Source of the DNA: Anabaena lutea FACHB-196
GTDB lineage: Bacteria > Cyanobacteriota > Cyanobacteriia > Cyanobacteriales > Nostocaceae
NCBI RefSeq assembly: GCF_014698305.1
Contig: NZ_JACJST010000008.1
Location: 145,237-209,236, forward strand
Direction of reading: 5' to 3'
Length of the DNA stretch: 64,000 nucleotides
The notes below the pieces were generated by a model. The model was not told the origin of the DNA and did not search any database. It worked only from the letters and a program-made list of their open reading frames with translations. A program made the translations under genes and the position numbers. Every line of letters starts with the position of its first letter. Within the stretch, counting starts at the first letter, position 1. This document shows, in pieces, positions 1 through 9,285 of the stretch.

Positions 1-4
1 TAAA

Positions 5-2257
5 TCAATTGACTTTAAAAGTCTCGACAGTCTTTTGCAAATGTTGGGAAATCTCCACAGTTTTTTGTAAAGATTCAGAAACTTGGTAAGAAGAATCGCT
101 GGTGTGTTGGCAAATAGCAACAATATCTTTCATCAATTGGCTCGCAACTTGCGATGTTTGTACCTGAGAAACCGTAGCTGTAGAAATTGACTGCACTAAA
201 GTATCTATTTGCTGCGACACATCTAAAATTTCACTCAAACTCTGTTTGGCATCTTCGACAATTTGGGTACTTTCAACTACCTGAATAGTTCCTATCTCCA
301 TTGCCTTCACCACTTCGCTGGTTTCTCGTTGAATTTTATCGACAATTTGCTCAATTTCTTGGGTAGCTGCCGCACTCCGAGCCGCTAATTCCCCGACTTC
401 TTCCGCAACTACAGCAAAACCTTGACCTTCTTCCCCAGCCCGTGCTGCTTCAATACCTGCATTAATTGCCAACAAATTAGTTTGCATGGCAATTTGGTTA
501 ATTAAAGACACAACACGGGAAATTTGTTGAGAAGATTCTCCCAAATGCCTGACTTTCTTAGCAGTTTCGCCCACTGTTTCTTGCAAAGACAAAATATTTT
601 TTACTGTCAAATCCATCGCTTTTCCACTTTTGATAGCGGTGTGGTTAGCATGATTAGTAATGGCAGTAACTTGTTGAGCGTCATCAGCTACAGCTTGCAT
701 GGAACTAGTCATTTGCTCAACTGCTTCTAAGGTGCGATTGATTTCAGAAGCTTGTGTCAGTGCTTCCGCTGCTAAGTGTTGGATAGCATCTTGATTAGAG
801 CCAAGGGCTGTGTTGACTTGCGTAGCAGTCTGTTTGACTTGGGTGACGATATCCCGCAAGCTTTTGACAATTGAGTTGAAAGCATTAGCAACAGTACCAA
901 CTTCTCCTGATGTGACATCAGCTTGTACTGTTAAATCTCCCTGAGCAGCACTTTCTACCTCGGTAAGTAACTTCAGAAGTTGTAGATGTAGTGTGTCTTT
1001 TTGTAGCCATTCCGGCTCTGAGATAGCTTCTCTATGAGCCTTAATTTCCAACTCTTTGACAGAAACGGGTAATTCATTCTCTCTGGAAATCTCCACAGGA
1101 ATCTTGATTTCTTCTTCAGCCCGGATTGCGACTACCGCAGATTTATCTAAATTTGGCTTTGTCATTCCCTTGGCTAACCAAGCCACTAGTAATGTCATCA
1201 ATAATGCTATCAGTGCTGTTCTATGAGCAATAAAAATCAGAAATTGTCTTTGCGGCTCAACAGCTATTTCGGCATCTTGAGCCATCATTACCTGCCAGTT
1301 GAGTTGCGGTAAACCTGCTATTTTTCTCAATGGTAAATAACTGACTATTTCTGGCTTTTGATTAATTGTCTGAACTCCTGTTAAATCATTGACATTTTGC
1401 CTAGCCAGCAGATTCGCTAAACTAGGATATATTACTGTAGCCTCTTGCCCCAATAAATCTGACTTGGGACTGAGAAATACTTTTCCTGAAGTATCAACTA
1501 AAGAATAGTTATTACTATGGGTTACGTAATTTTTAATGAATTCTTCTAACATTTTTAAAGGCATTCGGGTTCGCACTATGGCGATAGTTTTGCCCGTGGC
1601 TGCTTCTTTAACTGGTGCAGCTATATAAATTACTAAACCGATATTTTCTAATTTTTCTGGTTGACTAATAACAACAGCGTTTTTTTGCAAAACCTCTTGA
1701 AAGTATTGTTGGTTTCTTTCCTGTTGTATGAATTTACCTTGATTTTGCAAAATTACTCGCCCATTGAGATCCAATACTGCTACACTGTCATAGGCTTTAT
1801 AGGCTGTAATAAAGCGGTTGAATACTACCTGTTTTTGGGTAATAGCAGTGCTTTTACTCACTAGATCATTCGTCAAAAATGGCAGATTAGAGAGGATCTG
1901 AATATCTCCATACCTTGCCAACATAAAACGATTAATAGTATCGCTGAAGCTAATTACTTCATTTTCTTGATTTATGATAATTTGCTTAGTAATTGATTTG
2001 CTGCCAAAGCTATAGGCGATTATTCCCATTCCCATGACTGGTAATGTACCAATAGCAATTGCAAAAAATATCGCTTTTGTGCTTAATTTAAGTTGCTGCC
2101 AATATTTAACTGCATAATTGCCAGAATAATTGTGAGTTTTTTGGGCATCAGACTTACTAGCAATTTCGTTTCTAGAATCACTGACTTTTGATGATGCCAT
2201 TATAGATGCTTGATTTTTAGGATCACCACTTTGAGTAGTCTTGGTTTTATTAAACAT
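5..2257 (-). CDS. Methyl-accepting chemotaxis protein (HmpD/PixJ-like)
   Basis: Membrane chemoreceptor that should signal through a CheW/CheA complex to control type IV pilus motility. A cytoplasmic N-terminus of about 58 residues is followed by a first membrane segment (about 60-85), an extracytoplasmic sensor of Cache type (about 90-340), and a second membrane segment (about 345-362). A HAMP-like stretch lies near 430-500 and a long helical signalling domain fills the rest. The conserved hairpin tip is clear ([20 protein letters not shown], near residue 600). It is the last visible gene of a minus-strand operon, 58 bases after the CheW gene. A CheA gene would be expected beyond the left edge. 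The sensed signal cannot be read from the sequence; no GAF chromophore domain is seen, unlike PixJ proper. Confidence 0.93.
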   Translation of the reverse strand: MFNKTKTTQSGDPKNQASIMASSKVSDSRNEIASKSDAQKTHNYSGNYAVKYWQQLKLSTKAIFFAIAIGTLPVMGMGIIAYSFGSKSITKQIIINQENEVISFSDTINRFMLARYGDIQILSNLPFLTNDLVSKSTAITQKQVVFNRFITAYKAYDSVAVLDLNGRVILQNQGKFIQQERNQQYFQEVLQKNAVVISQPEKLENIGLVIYIAAPVKEAATGKTIAIVRTRMPLKMLEEFIKNYVTHSNNYSLVDTSGKVFLSPKSDLLGQEATVIYPSLANLLARQNVNDLTGVQTINQKPEIVSYLPLRKIAGLPQLNWQVMMAQDAEIAVEPQRQFLIFIAHRTALIALLMTLLVAWLAKGMTKPNLDKSAVVAIRAEEEIKIPVEISRENELPVSVKELEIKAHREAISEPEWLQKDTLHLQLLKLLTEVESAAQGDLTVQADVTSGEVGTVANAFNSIVKSLRDIVTQVKQTATQVNTALGSNQDAIQHLAAEALTQASEINRTLEAVEQMTSSMQAVADDAQQVTAITNHANHTAIKSGKAMDLTVKNILSLQETVGETAKKVRHLGESSQQISRVVSLINQIAMQTNLLAINAGIEAARAGEEGQGFAVVAEEVGELAARSAAATQEIEQIVDKIQRETSEVVKAMEIGTIQVVESTQIVEDAKQSLSEILDVSQQIDTLVQSISTATVSQVQTSQVASQLMKDIVAICQHTSDSSYQVSESLQKTVEISQHLQKTVETFKVN

Positions 2258-2315
2258 GAAATAATTCCCCTGACGTTATTAAAAATAACAGTAAATAGCG
2301 ATTTATTTTGATTGG

Positions 2316-2813
2316 TTAATCACTGCGATTATTACCATAATTTACAATACTCTGTGCATCTAATACAAGTAGAGTTTCTTCTTTTTGATCTACGCAGCCA
2401 CATAGATAAGGAACCAAACTAGATGCCACTTGTCCTACAGGAGAATGAATATCATCTGACATCAATTTAGTTGTACCTTTAATTTCTTGCACAACTAAGC
2501 CCAAAAGCAATGATTCTACTTTAATAACGATGATATTATACTGTCTGAGCCGATGATCTAGGCATTCTAAATTAAACATTTTTGGCAGATCAATTACCCA
2601 AATAATCCGACTGCGCCAATTCATTAATCCTAAAATACAGGCAGGCATATTCGGCATGGCAGTCACAGATTCAACTGGTATAATAATTGCTTCTTGGGTA
2701 TGATTAACTGATAAAACTGCCGTAGTTTGTTGATTCAATTGAAATTTAAGATAGCTATCTCCCGATGAGCTTTGAGTTGGTTGATAGTACAGGTTTATTT
2801 TTGAATTTGCCAT
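2316..2813 (-). CDS. CheW-like adaptor protein
   Basis: 165-residue single-domain CheW homologue that would couple the receptor at 5-2257 to a CheA kinase. The family signature is visible in the middle (IPVESVTAMPNMPACILGLMNWR) and the later VVQEIKGTTKL segment, matching CheW subdomain layout. It starts with ATG and lies directly upstream of the receptor gene in the same direction. By position it corresponds to HmpC/PixI of cyanobacterial motility operons; that equivalence is inferred from synteny. Confidence 0.9.
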   Translation of the reverse strand: MANSKINLYYQPTQSSSGDSYLKFQLNQQTTAVLSVNHTQEAIIIPVESVTAMPNMPACILGLMNWRSRIIWVIDLPKMFNLECLDHRLRQYNIIVIKVESLLLGLVVQEIKGTTKLMSDDIHSPVGQVASSLVPYLCGCVDQKEETLLVLDAQSIVNYGNNRSD

Positions 2814-3205
2814 ATATTAAATTGGTTAAATATTGAAGATGTTTAGCTTAGTAAGGGCATCTTTAATTATTAATATCATTTGATTGGTTAAATTCCTATG
2901 GCAAATAATCAAAATGGTTCTTCAGTACCTAATATGCAAAATCGAGGCAAAAAAATCCTAGAAACCTTAATCTGTATAAGAAATGAGGCAGAATTTTTAA
3001 CCTTATTGCCAAATATTGTCTCTTTCCCCTGTTAAGAGTTCCCTGTTCCCTCTTACCGACTGGTAATCTAGCATAACAAGTACCGTAGAGCCATCAAAAT
3101 CATCATTAGTAAATTTAAACTCCCTAGTTAAAGTTCATGATAAATTCTATCAAACTCTCTATTGCCAGTATTAATAATTTGTCTATTTGACTGGCAATTA
3201 TTCAA
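2814..3205. other. 392-base gap where a CheY gene would be expected
   Basis: Intergenic stretch between the PatA-type regulator and cheW. In hmp/pix-type operons a CheY-like gene of about 120 codons sits here. No receiver-domain reading frame is visible on either strand. The only open stretch is a 45-codon plus-strand frame at 2899, with no recognisable product. Confidence 0.6.
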
Positions 3206-4252
3206 TCAGCTGATGTGTTTAGACACCATTTTTAGCAAATCTGCTCTGGTAAAAGGCTTGGTTAAATAGCCTGATGACCTCACAATCTTCGCTTTTGCTT
3301 TGTCAATAAAGCCTGTTCTTGCCGTCACCATAATAATGGGTGTATTTTTAAATGCTGAATGCCTCCGTAATAATGAGCAGAGTTCATAACCATCTAAATT
3401 TGGCATTTCTACATCTAACAAAATTAAGTCAGGTTTACTCCTGATAATTTGCATTAAAGCTTTAATTGGGTCATTAATCAAGACTACTGCAAATGTTTGT
3501 TCATCCAAGAAATGCCTCAGAGAATTCAAAACTGCTTGGCTATCATCTATACAGGCAATTGTATAATAGTTTTTACTAAGAGACGACCGCGTATTTTTGT
3601 GATTTTTCTGTTCAGCAAGCGAAATTTTTAGTGATTTTGATGATTTTTCCTCAAGCTGGGTTTCCGGTAATGTCTGAGTTGGTAAACTGCTATTAGATGG
3701 CATTACTGGCTTGATATTCTGACGGTAGCGTAACTGCTTTTGACAATGTTCTACGATTAATTGCAAATCTAAATGACAGAATTTTGGTAGTTCATCCCAA
3801 GAATTATCGGAATTAAGTTTATAATTACCTTCTTTTAAACAAAGAAATGACTCCAGCACTTCTTTCGCTAATTCTTCTATCAGCATTCCAGCTTGTGCAG
3901 AAGTAATATAATCTTGTTGAACTAGCCAGCAAATAGCATGATAATCTGCATTTGCTATGAGGTGAGATTCATTCGGGGCTTGGGAAATCAGCCCCATCTG
4001 TTCATAAGTTGCGTTGTCAAAAGTAGGAATTTGCTGATTTAAGCGTTGTAGGTGACTTTCAAGACGCTCAAACACTTTAACGGAATAAGTAGCATAAGTT
4101 AGTTTACCGTCTTGTAAATAGATTGACCAAGAAACTCTATTAGTGAATACATTTAAGCATCCTGTCACTCGTCGAGTACTGAGTTGTGCCAACAGGGACA
4201 GTGGATGTAGTTTCTGAAACAACCTGTAGCTACCTAGAGAAGTTGTCATCAT
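3206..4252 (-). CDS. PatA-type response regulator (DUF4388 + receiver), HmpA/PixG-like
   Basis: 348-residue response regulator of the PatA/PixG/HmpA type, in which the receiver is C-terminal. The N-terminal part (about 10-190) is a PATAN/DUF4388-like domain (e.g. SLLAQLSTRRVTGCLNVF). A linker follows, then a receiver domain from about 230. The acidic pocket (IDDSQ), phospho-acceptor Asp280 in LLLDVEMP and the conserved lysine in LTKPF (about 332) are all present, so phosphotransfer should work. It opens the operon that continues with cheW and the receptor. In related strains such proteins act in motility or heterocyst patterning; the exact role here is inferred. Confidence 0.9.
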   Translation of the reverse strand: MMTTSLGSYRLFQKLHPLSLLAQLSTRRVTGCLNVFTNRVSWSIYLQDGKLTYATYSVKVFERLESHLQRLNQQIPTFDNATYEQMGLISQAPNESHLIANADYHAICWLVQQDYITSAQAGMLIEELAKEVLESFLCLKEGNYKLNSDNSWDELPKFCHLDLQLIVEHCQKQLRYRQNIKPVMPSNSSLPTQTLPETQLEEKSSKSLKISLAEQKNHKNTRSSLSKNYYTIACIDDSQAVLNSLRHFLDEQTFAVVLINDPIKALMQIIRSKPDLILLDVEMPNLDGYELCSLLRRHSAFKNTPIIMVTARTGFIDKAKAKIVRSSGYLTKPFTRADLLKMVSKHIS

Positions 4253-4680
4253 TGTGCTTTTACTTCAGCTAAATTCCATACTTGTGATTTGAATTTGCAT
4301 ATAGCAGTCCTATCTGATTTGTGATGTAGGATTTTAGCATTGCTACACTCGTACTGATACAGAAAATAGACAAGCTAGGAATAAGCAAAAGATTTGCTCA
4401 CGAATTATTTAGGATTGCCATAGCATATACTTCACAATTAAAATCAAGTATAAAACATCAAATACTTTGTCATCCTAAATACAAAATTTGATGTTCTAGT
4501 TGGTGGTAAAACTCTACAATAACAATATTCTTAACCACTTTTAAGCCCGTAGAGTGTCTGTAGCCTTTCTTTACCCGTTGTTTTTACAGCATATGGAACG
4601 GCTTTTTTTAATTGTTCCTGGCCTTCTGTGATCTCTACTTGTAATCTCAGCCGGTGCGTTGCAACTTTATAAGAATGCAC
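4253..4680. other. AT-rich intergenic region
   Basis: Region upstream of the chemotaxis operon. It is AT-rich and contains no convincing gene apart from the doubtful small frame at 4531-4680. It presumably holds the promoter of the PatA-type regulator, but no strong box stands out. Confidence 0.4.
4531..4680 (-). CDS. Doubtful small protein, 49 residues
   Basis: Small minus-strand frame with a GTG start at 4680 preceded by AAGGG; a longer version would need a TTG at 4737. The peptide is basic and amphipathic (VATHRLRLQVEITEGQEQL, ending TLYGLKSG) and matches no family I recognise. It is divergent from the DUF760 gene and, in the long version, would overlap its start. It could equally be chance open sequence. 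Confidence 0.3.
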   Translation of the reverse strand: MHSYKVATHRLRLQVEITEGQEQLKKAVPYAVKTTGKERLQTLYGLKSG

Positions 4681-4736
4681 TATCCCTTGACAATGGTTTA
4701 GAGTAGAATTAGCAACTAAGCTAAAAAAAATTGCCA

Positions 4737-5081
4737 ATGGTGTTTGATCCTGACTTTTTGAATGACAACTCTGAGCAACACCCTAATCAGCTTTTGAACG
4801 ATCACTTTGGGGAAAATCCGAATCAGTTACTCAAATATTTGCAGCATCAGTCTCCCGAAGTCTTAGCCCGTGTAGCCCAGTCTGTCAGCCCGGAAATTAA
4901 ACAAATCATTTCTCAAAATGTCCAAGGGCTGGTGGGAATGCTTCCAGGAGAAAGTTTTAATGTGCAAATTACTACAGACCGCGATAACCTAGCAGGGCTG
5001 TTAGCATCAGCAATGATGACCGGGTATTTCTTGCGCCAAATGGAACAACGAATGCAATTAGAGCATTTGTCTAATCAATAG
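4737..5081 (+). CDS. DUF760 family protein
   Basis: 114-residue soluble protein of the DUF760 family, widespread in cyanobacteria and plastids, function unknown. Family features seen are the repeated PNQLLxx motif near the N-terminus, the helical LLKYLQHQSPEVLARVAQSVSPE segment, and the final TTDRDNLAGLLASAMMTGYFLRQMEQR block. I chose the ATG at 4737; an in-frame TTG two codons earlier is less likely. No membrane segment or signal peptide. Confidence 0.85.
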   Translation: MVFDPDFLNDNSEQHPNQLLNDHFGENPNQLLKYLQHQSPEVLARVAQSVSPEIKQIISQNVQGLVGMLPGESFNVQITTDRDNLAGLLASAMMTGYFLRQMEQRMQLEHLSNQ

Positions 5082-5099
5082 TCAAGAGTACAGGCGCGA

Positions 5100-5300
5100 T
5101 TGATCAAAGATGACACGGGGACTCAGAGACTCGGAGACTCGGAGCTTTTGATGCGTCTCTGGAACGAAAGTTCCAGGGGTCTGAAACCCCGTCTGAATCT
5201 TCTATTCAGACGCTGGAAATTGGGCGGGGTTACAATCGGAGTTTAATTTCTGTCTCCGTGTCACCGCGTCTCTCTCTCCGCGTCTCTTCGTAAACACGTC
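5100..5300. repeat. Low-complexity intergenic repeats
   Basis: Between the convergent DUF760 and HtrA genes lies a run of short direct repeats (ACTCGGAG units near 5120) and two small inverted repeats (GGAACGAAAGTTCC; GTCTGAATCTTCTATTCAGAC). The end is rich in CCGCGTCTC motifs. These are the kind of short tandem and palindromic repeats scattered between genes of Nostocales. The palindromes may act as a shared terminator. Confidence 0.55.
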
Positions 5301-5311
5301 TGTAATATTAA

Positions 5312-6517
5312 TTACTGGGGCGGATAAGTTCCTGATAGCACTTTGAAGGTTTGAATTTTTCCCTTGCGGTTGACTTCGATTTCTAGAATGTCACCCACTG
5401 TACTTGATTCAACAATCTTCTGTACTTGGGCTGTAATTTTCACTACTTTACCGTTAATTTTTTGAATCACGTCTCCAGGAAGTAATCCTCCCTTTTCTGC
5501 TGGAGAATTTTTCAAAACTTCCTTAATGACAACACCAACATCTGGCTGAATGTTGAGTTTGTTGACTTGATTCAACTGTTGTTTTTTGGCAGGAGAAAGG
5601 TCTGTCATTTCCACTCCCAAAAAGGGATGATCTGCTTTTCCTTTGGTAAATAGCTCATTAGCAATCCGGGCGGCGGTTTCTATGGGGATAGCGAAACCAA
5701 GTCCTTGAGCATCGGCGCGGATAGCAGTATTAACGCCGATAACTTCACCTTGGGCATTTAAGAGGGGTCCGCCAGAGTTACCTGGGTTAATGGCGGCATC
5801 AGTTTGGATAAAACTAACACGCTTATCGGGAACACCGACTTGGGCGCTGGTGCGATCTGTGGCGCTGATAATGCCGATAGTCACAGTATTATCTAAACCT
5901 AAAGGATTACCGATAGCGATCGCCCATTGACCAGGAATTAAGTTTTGTGAATTACCTAACTTCACTGTGGGCAATTTATCAGCCGGAATTTTTACCACTG
6001 CTACATCTGTTATAGTATCAACTCCTACTACTTTCCCCTCAAAAGTTCGACCATCTTTGAGGGTAACTTGTACAGTATCTGTCTCGGCTACTACATGAGC
6101 ATTGGTTAGTAATTCCCCATTTTCGCTCAAAATAAATCCTGATCCTGTACCTCGCTCAATTCTTTCTTCGGGAATTGGTTTTTCATCTTCCCCAAAAAAA
6201 CGCCGCCATACAGGATTTTTTAAAGCTTCAGAAATCGGATTGGCCACTTTGCGAGTCGCATTAATTCGCACAACCGCTGGCCCTACTTTCTGCACAGCAG
6301 TGGCAATAAAATTTACATTATTGCCACCAACAGAATTTCCCACTCCTTCGGTAGGATCAGGCATAACGGATTCTGGAGGTAAAGCCGCTGTGACATTTTT
6401 TAACTCTAGAAATGAGGGATTGTGTGGCAAAAGATATCGACTACCAAATACACCAAAACCACCGCCCATTACTACTAAAAACAGATAAACGGCTACTTGC
6501 TTCACAGATAACTTCAT
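5312..6517 (-). CDS. HtrA/Deg-type serine protease with PDZ domain
   Basis: 401-residue periplasmic or thylakoid-lumen quality-control protease of the HhoA/HhoB/HtrA group. An N-terminal hydrophobic segment (about 8-28) is a signal anchor. The trypsin-like domain carries an intact triad: His141 (LLTNAHVV), Asp171 (ITDVAVV) and Ser248 (INPGNSGGPLL). A single PDZ domain occupies about 300-395 (PDVGVVIKEVLKNSPAEKGGL). Length and one-PDZ layout fit cyanobacterial Deg proteases. It is monocistronic, convergent with the DUF760 gene. Which of the paralogues it is cannot be decided from the sequence alone. Confidence 0.94.
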   Translation of the reverse strand: MKLSVKQVAVYLFLVVMGGGFGVFGSRYLLPHNPSFLELKNVTAALPPESVMPDPTEGVGNSVGGNNVNFIATAVQKVGPAVVRINATRKVANPISEALKNPVWRRFFGEDEKPIPEERIERGTGSGFILSENGELLTNAHVVAETDTVQVTLKDGRTFEGKVVGVDTITDVAVVKIPADKLPTVKLGNSQNLIPGQWAIAIGNPLGLDNTVTIGIISATDRTSAQVGVPDKRVSFIQTDAAINPGNSGGPLLNAQGEVIGVNTAIRADAQGLGFAIPIETAARIANELFTKGKADHPFLGVEMTDLSPAKKQQLNQVNKLNIQPDVGVVIKEVLKNSPAEKGGLLPGDVIQKINGKVVKITAQVQKIVESSTVGDILEIEVNRKGKIQTFKVLSGTYPPQ

Positions 6518-6829
6518 ATTAATTAATTAAGAATAATTGCGCTCACAGCTAGACAGTTACTAATTTCTAAGTGTAGTCAAAAAAGAAGAAAGGGGGCAGG
6601 GGGCAGAGAGATATTGTGGGGGAGATAAGTAGGCTGGTGTAAATATTTTTCGTTGGGATCAGGCAGGGGCTTTCTTGCAGGGGGAAAGAGGATTTTAGCC
6701 TAGTTCATATTTTTTACATAGTTTGGTTTTTTGCGCCGATCTGCTTAACTTGGAGTTAAGCAAAAAAATATCCTATCTTTAAGATTCCCCAACTAAAATC
6801 TAGAATTAGCGCTCTCTGAACTTGTTGAC
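6518..6829. other. Divergent promoter region with G-rich repeat
   Basis: Shared upstream region of htrA (minus) and the LysM peptidase (plus). It holds a GGGGGCAGG run near 6592 and one copy of a dispersed element (6711-6755) found again at about 30203 and, inverted, at about 61560. No gene is seen. Confidence 0.5.
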
Positions 6830-7720
6830 ATGACTTTTCCCTATCGTTCAATGTTTTTGTATAGCTTAGTTAGCGCATTGGGGCTAATATCCACAATGCC
6901 ACAACCACAAAGCGCTAATGCTGCACCAAGTTGTTCAACTCCTGCCCTATCTCGCATTCAACGCCATCAAGTTTCTCGTGGTGAGACTTTAGAGGGCATA
7001 GCCCAGGGCTACAAGCTCATGCCAGCAACAATTATCGGCATGAATCCATTTATCAACAACGGGACTGTGAGGGTTGGTACTGAACTTCAGATTCCTCCCT
7101 TCAATGGAATTGTAGTAGAAGTACCCCCCACTCAAACTTGGCGACAAGTTGCGGTCAAGTACAAAGTCCGTCCAGATACCCTGTTTGAGATTAATGGTTG
7201 TCAACAAAATCCTAGAGTTGTTTTTGTTCCGGTTGTTCCTGGTGTAGCTGGGTCTTCTAATCGTATTATTGCTGCTTCCCCTCCACAAACTGCACCATCT
7301 GCAACAATAGCGGGCTATCCTTTATCGAGTGCAACAACTGTAGCTTTACCTTATGGCTGGCAAATCAACCCCATAACCAAGGAAGTTTTTTTTCATAGTG
7401 GTGTAGATTTGGTAGCACCAGTGGGTACTCCTGTGGAAGCGATCGCACCAGGTATTGTAGTATTTGCTAAAGACCAAGGTACTTATGGCAAGTTGGTAAT
7501 TATTAACCACCTTGGCGGATATCAAAGCCGTTACGCCCAGCTTGAGACGATAAATGTCACTTTGGGTCAAAATGTCAAAAAAGGTGACTTACTGGGAACT
7601 GTAGGAGCTACAGGACAACCGACTTCTAGAGAACCTCATCTACATTTTGAAATGCGTTCTAACGGTTCCCTGGGTTGGGAAGCTAAAGATCCAAAAAATT
7701 ATTTAACAAGTGATAAGTGA
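6830..7720 (+). CDS. LysM domain M23 metallopeptidase
   Basis: 296-residue exported peptidoglycan hydrolase. A signal peptide (about 1-32, ending SANAAPS) is followed by a LysM repeat (about 46-90), a second, weaker LysM (about 96-140) and a C-terminal lysostaphin-type domain (about 180-285). The zinc motifs HxxxD (HSGVDL) and HxH (EPHLHFEM) are intact, so activity is plausible. The LysM repeats should bind glycan strands. It is transcribed alone, divergent from htrA. Septum or envelope remodelling is the likely role, inferred from family. Confidence 0.92.
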   Translation: MTFPYRSMFLYSLVSALGLISTMPQPQSANAAPSCSTPALSRIQRHQVSRGETLEGIAQGYKLMPATIIGMNPFINNGTVRVGTELQIPPFNGIVVEVPPTQTWRQVAVKYKVRPDTLFEINGCQQNPRVVFVPVVPGVAGSSNRIIAASPPQTAPSATIAGYPLSSATTVALPYGWQINPITKEVFFHSGVDLVAPVGTPVEAIAPGIVVFAKDQGTYGKLVIINHLGGYQSRYAQLETINVTLGQNVKKGDLLGTVGATGQPTSREPHLHFEMRSNGSLGWEAKDPKNYLTSDK

Positions 7721-7744
7721 CAGGTGACAGGTGACAGGTGACAG
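7717..7744. repeat. Four tandem copies of GTGACAG
   Basis: Perfect heptamer array just after the LysM peptidase; it also overlaps that gene's stop codon. The same heptamer occurs inside znuC (about 62115) and near 52922 and 55045. It is followed by three ACGAATT units near 7790. Confidence 0.85.
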
Positions 7745-7790
7745 CGGAAGAAAGCAGAGTAAGCAGGGAGAGTAATTTCTAAAATCTGAA

Positions 7791-8831
7791 TTACGAATTA
7801 CGAATTACGAATTCATCCGTTGATTTAATGATGTGCATTCCTGCTTCTGCAAATCTGGCAAATGTCGCGTTAGCTTGTTCTGTGTAGTCAACTACTCCCG
7901 GAACTACAACAGGAGAAGTGCAATCTTCAAGTAGATAGATTTTATTTGTCAGGGTAGGGTCTACTTGTTTTATTTCTGTTAATAAATCATCAATTGTCCA
8001 AGCAACACAATGACTTTTAGCTTGTCCTCCAATAATCACCGCATCAAATTCTAAAAGTTGTTTAATTAAATTTTTGTTTTTTTCAGCAATTGGCTTTTCG
8101 TCAAAACCTACTAATACTTCTGGACGTAAAATAGAATAATTTTCTGTTAACGGATTTTCACCTTTTAATTCAAATTGAGTTTGACTTTGACGAGCGATAC
8201 TATGAAAAAATATGGCTTCTTCTACAGATGAAACCAAAGCCTGACCAATTCCGCCTAACATGGAATGATAAGGCCAAACTGTCAGCGGGTATTTCCCATT
8301 TTGGCTAAGTTGTTTCACGTAATGAAAAGCTTGTTTTTTTAATAATTCATAATCGCCATTTGTCACACTATTAGCAACTGCTGGGTTAACTTGCCAAATT
8401 CCTTGTTCAATATCTGCGGGTGTAATGTTGGTTGCTGCTGGTGTCGGGTGTTCTCCATCTGCATTTATCCAAAAAATAGGATGGAAGATTTGCATTGCTG
8501 TATGAGTATCTAGGGTGGGAATAATTTTTGTAATTATGCCCAAGTTGCGATAAATAAATTCACACAATCGGGTGTTATCATCAACTGCACCAGTTCCTGT
8601 TTGTCCACCCACATATAATTCAAAATCGGGAATACAAAATGTGTTTTGGACATCTATTAATAATAGACAAATGCGGGTTTTATCTAATGTTGCTGGTTGG
8701 ATGTTTTGTTGTTTTGCAAATATTTCTGCTTCGGCTGCGCGTTGTTGATAAGGTACACGCCAGACTTCGCCGACTTTTGCAGGGTTGAAGTGTGTGGGAA
8801 TGGGGAGTTGGGTTGTTGTTTGGGTGTTCAT
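7791..8831 (-). CDS. Isochorismatase-like cysteine hydrolase
   Basis: 346-residue member of the isochorismatase/nicotinamidase hydrolase fold. The catalytic Asp is in LLLIDVQNTF (about 57), and the nucleophile Cys lies in GGQAKSHCVAW (about 275). At 346 residues it is much longer than the usual 180-220, with an inserted middle region of about 100 residues (e.g. WPYHSMLGGIGQAL). The substrate is not predictable; hydrolysis of an amide or enol ether bond is the family theme. It stands alone and converges on the LysM peptidase. Confidence 0.85.
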   Translation of the reverse strand: MNTQTTTQLPIPTHFNPAKVGEVWRVPYQQRAAEAEIFAKQQNIQPATLDKTRICLLLIDVQNTFCIPDFELYVGGQTGTGAVDDNTRLCEFIYRNLGIITKIIPTLDTHTAMQIFHPIFWINADGEHPTPAATNITPADIEQGIWQVNPAVANSVTNGDYELLKKQAFHYVKQLSQNGKYPLTVWPYHSMLGGIGQALVSSVEEAIFFHSIARQSQTQFELKGENPLTENYSILRPEVLVGFDEKPIAEKNKNLIKQLLEFDAVIIGGQAKSHCVAWTIDDLLTEIKQVDPTLTNKIYLLEDCTSPVVVPGVVDYTEQANATFARFAEAGMHIIKSTDEFVIRNS

Positions 8832-9170
8832 AATTAAATTTTAATCTTGTCTATATATCCCTCTCCTCAGAAACATTTATCTTTTTTGAAAGAGGGTTAA
8901 AGCAGATTACAGATAAGTGAGGTATACTCTTGTTTATATCTTCATTTTGGCTACGTTTGATTCGATTAATTCCACGCTTTTAAAAAACAGGTTTACACAC
9001 TTTTGCGGCTGTACCTCATAAACCTGAAATACACTGTAATTTTGGAAATTTGGATATTTGAGGTTTTCTCAAACTTGCCAATTCCAATGGGAATGCAAAT
9101 AATGGTCGGTTAAGGTGAAGAAAAACTGAGAAAAAATTAATTTTCTTTTTGATTTGTAATAATTAAAAAA
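8832..9170. other. Intergenic region, nothing recognised
   Basis: 339 bases between the hydrolase start and tRNA-Arg. AT-rich; no reading frame, strong hairpin or known repeat stands out. It should contain the hydrolase promoter. Confidence 0.4.
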
Positions 9171-9243
9171 CGAGCGCGGAGGGATTTGAACCCCCGACCC
9201 ACAGGACCGGAACCTGTTGCTCTATCCACTGAGCCACGCGCCC
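9171..9243 (-). tRNA. tRNA-Arg (anticodon CCG)
   Basis: Read on the minus strand, a 73-base cloverleaf: acceptor GGGCGCG pairs with CGCGCTC (one G-U), the D arm contains GGCTCAGTGGATAGAGC, the anticodon loop TTCCGGT gives CCG, and the T arm is GGGGGTTCAAATCCC. The discriminator is G. The CCA end is not encoded. Confidence 0.96.
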
Positions 9244-9285
9244 TCAAACATATACCTCATATTATATCATACTTTTTGAATTTGA

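Noticed and set aside
2899..3036. 45-codon plus-strand frame in the motility operon gap
   Set aside because: No recognisable product and no neighbour on that strand; a chance frame is likely.
7717..7744. Possible CRISPR-like array
   Set aside because: Units are 7 bases without spacers; a simple tandem repeat. No CRISPR array was found anywhere in the window.
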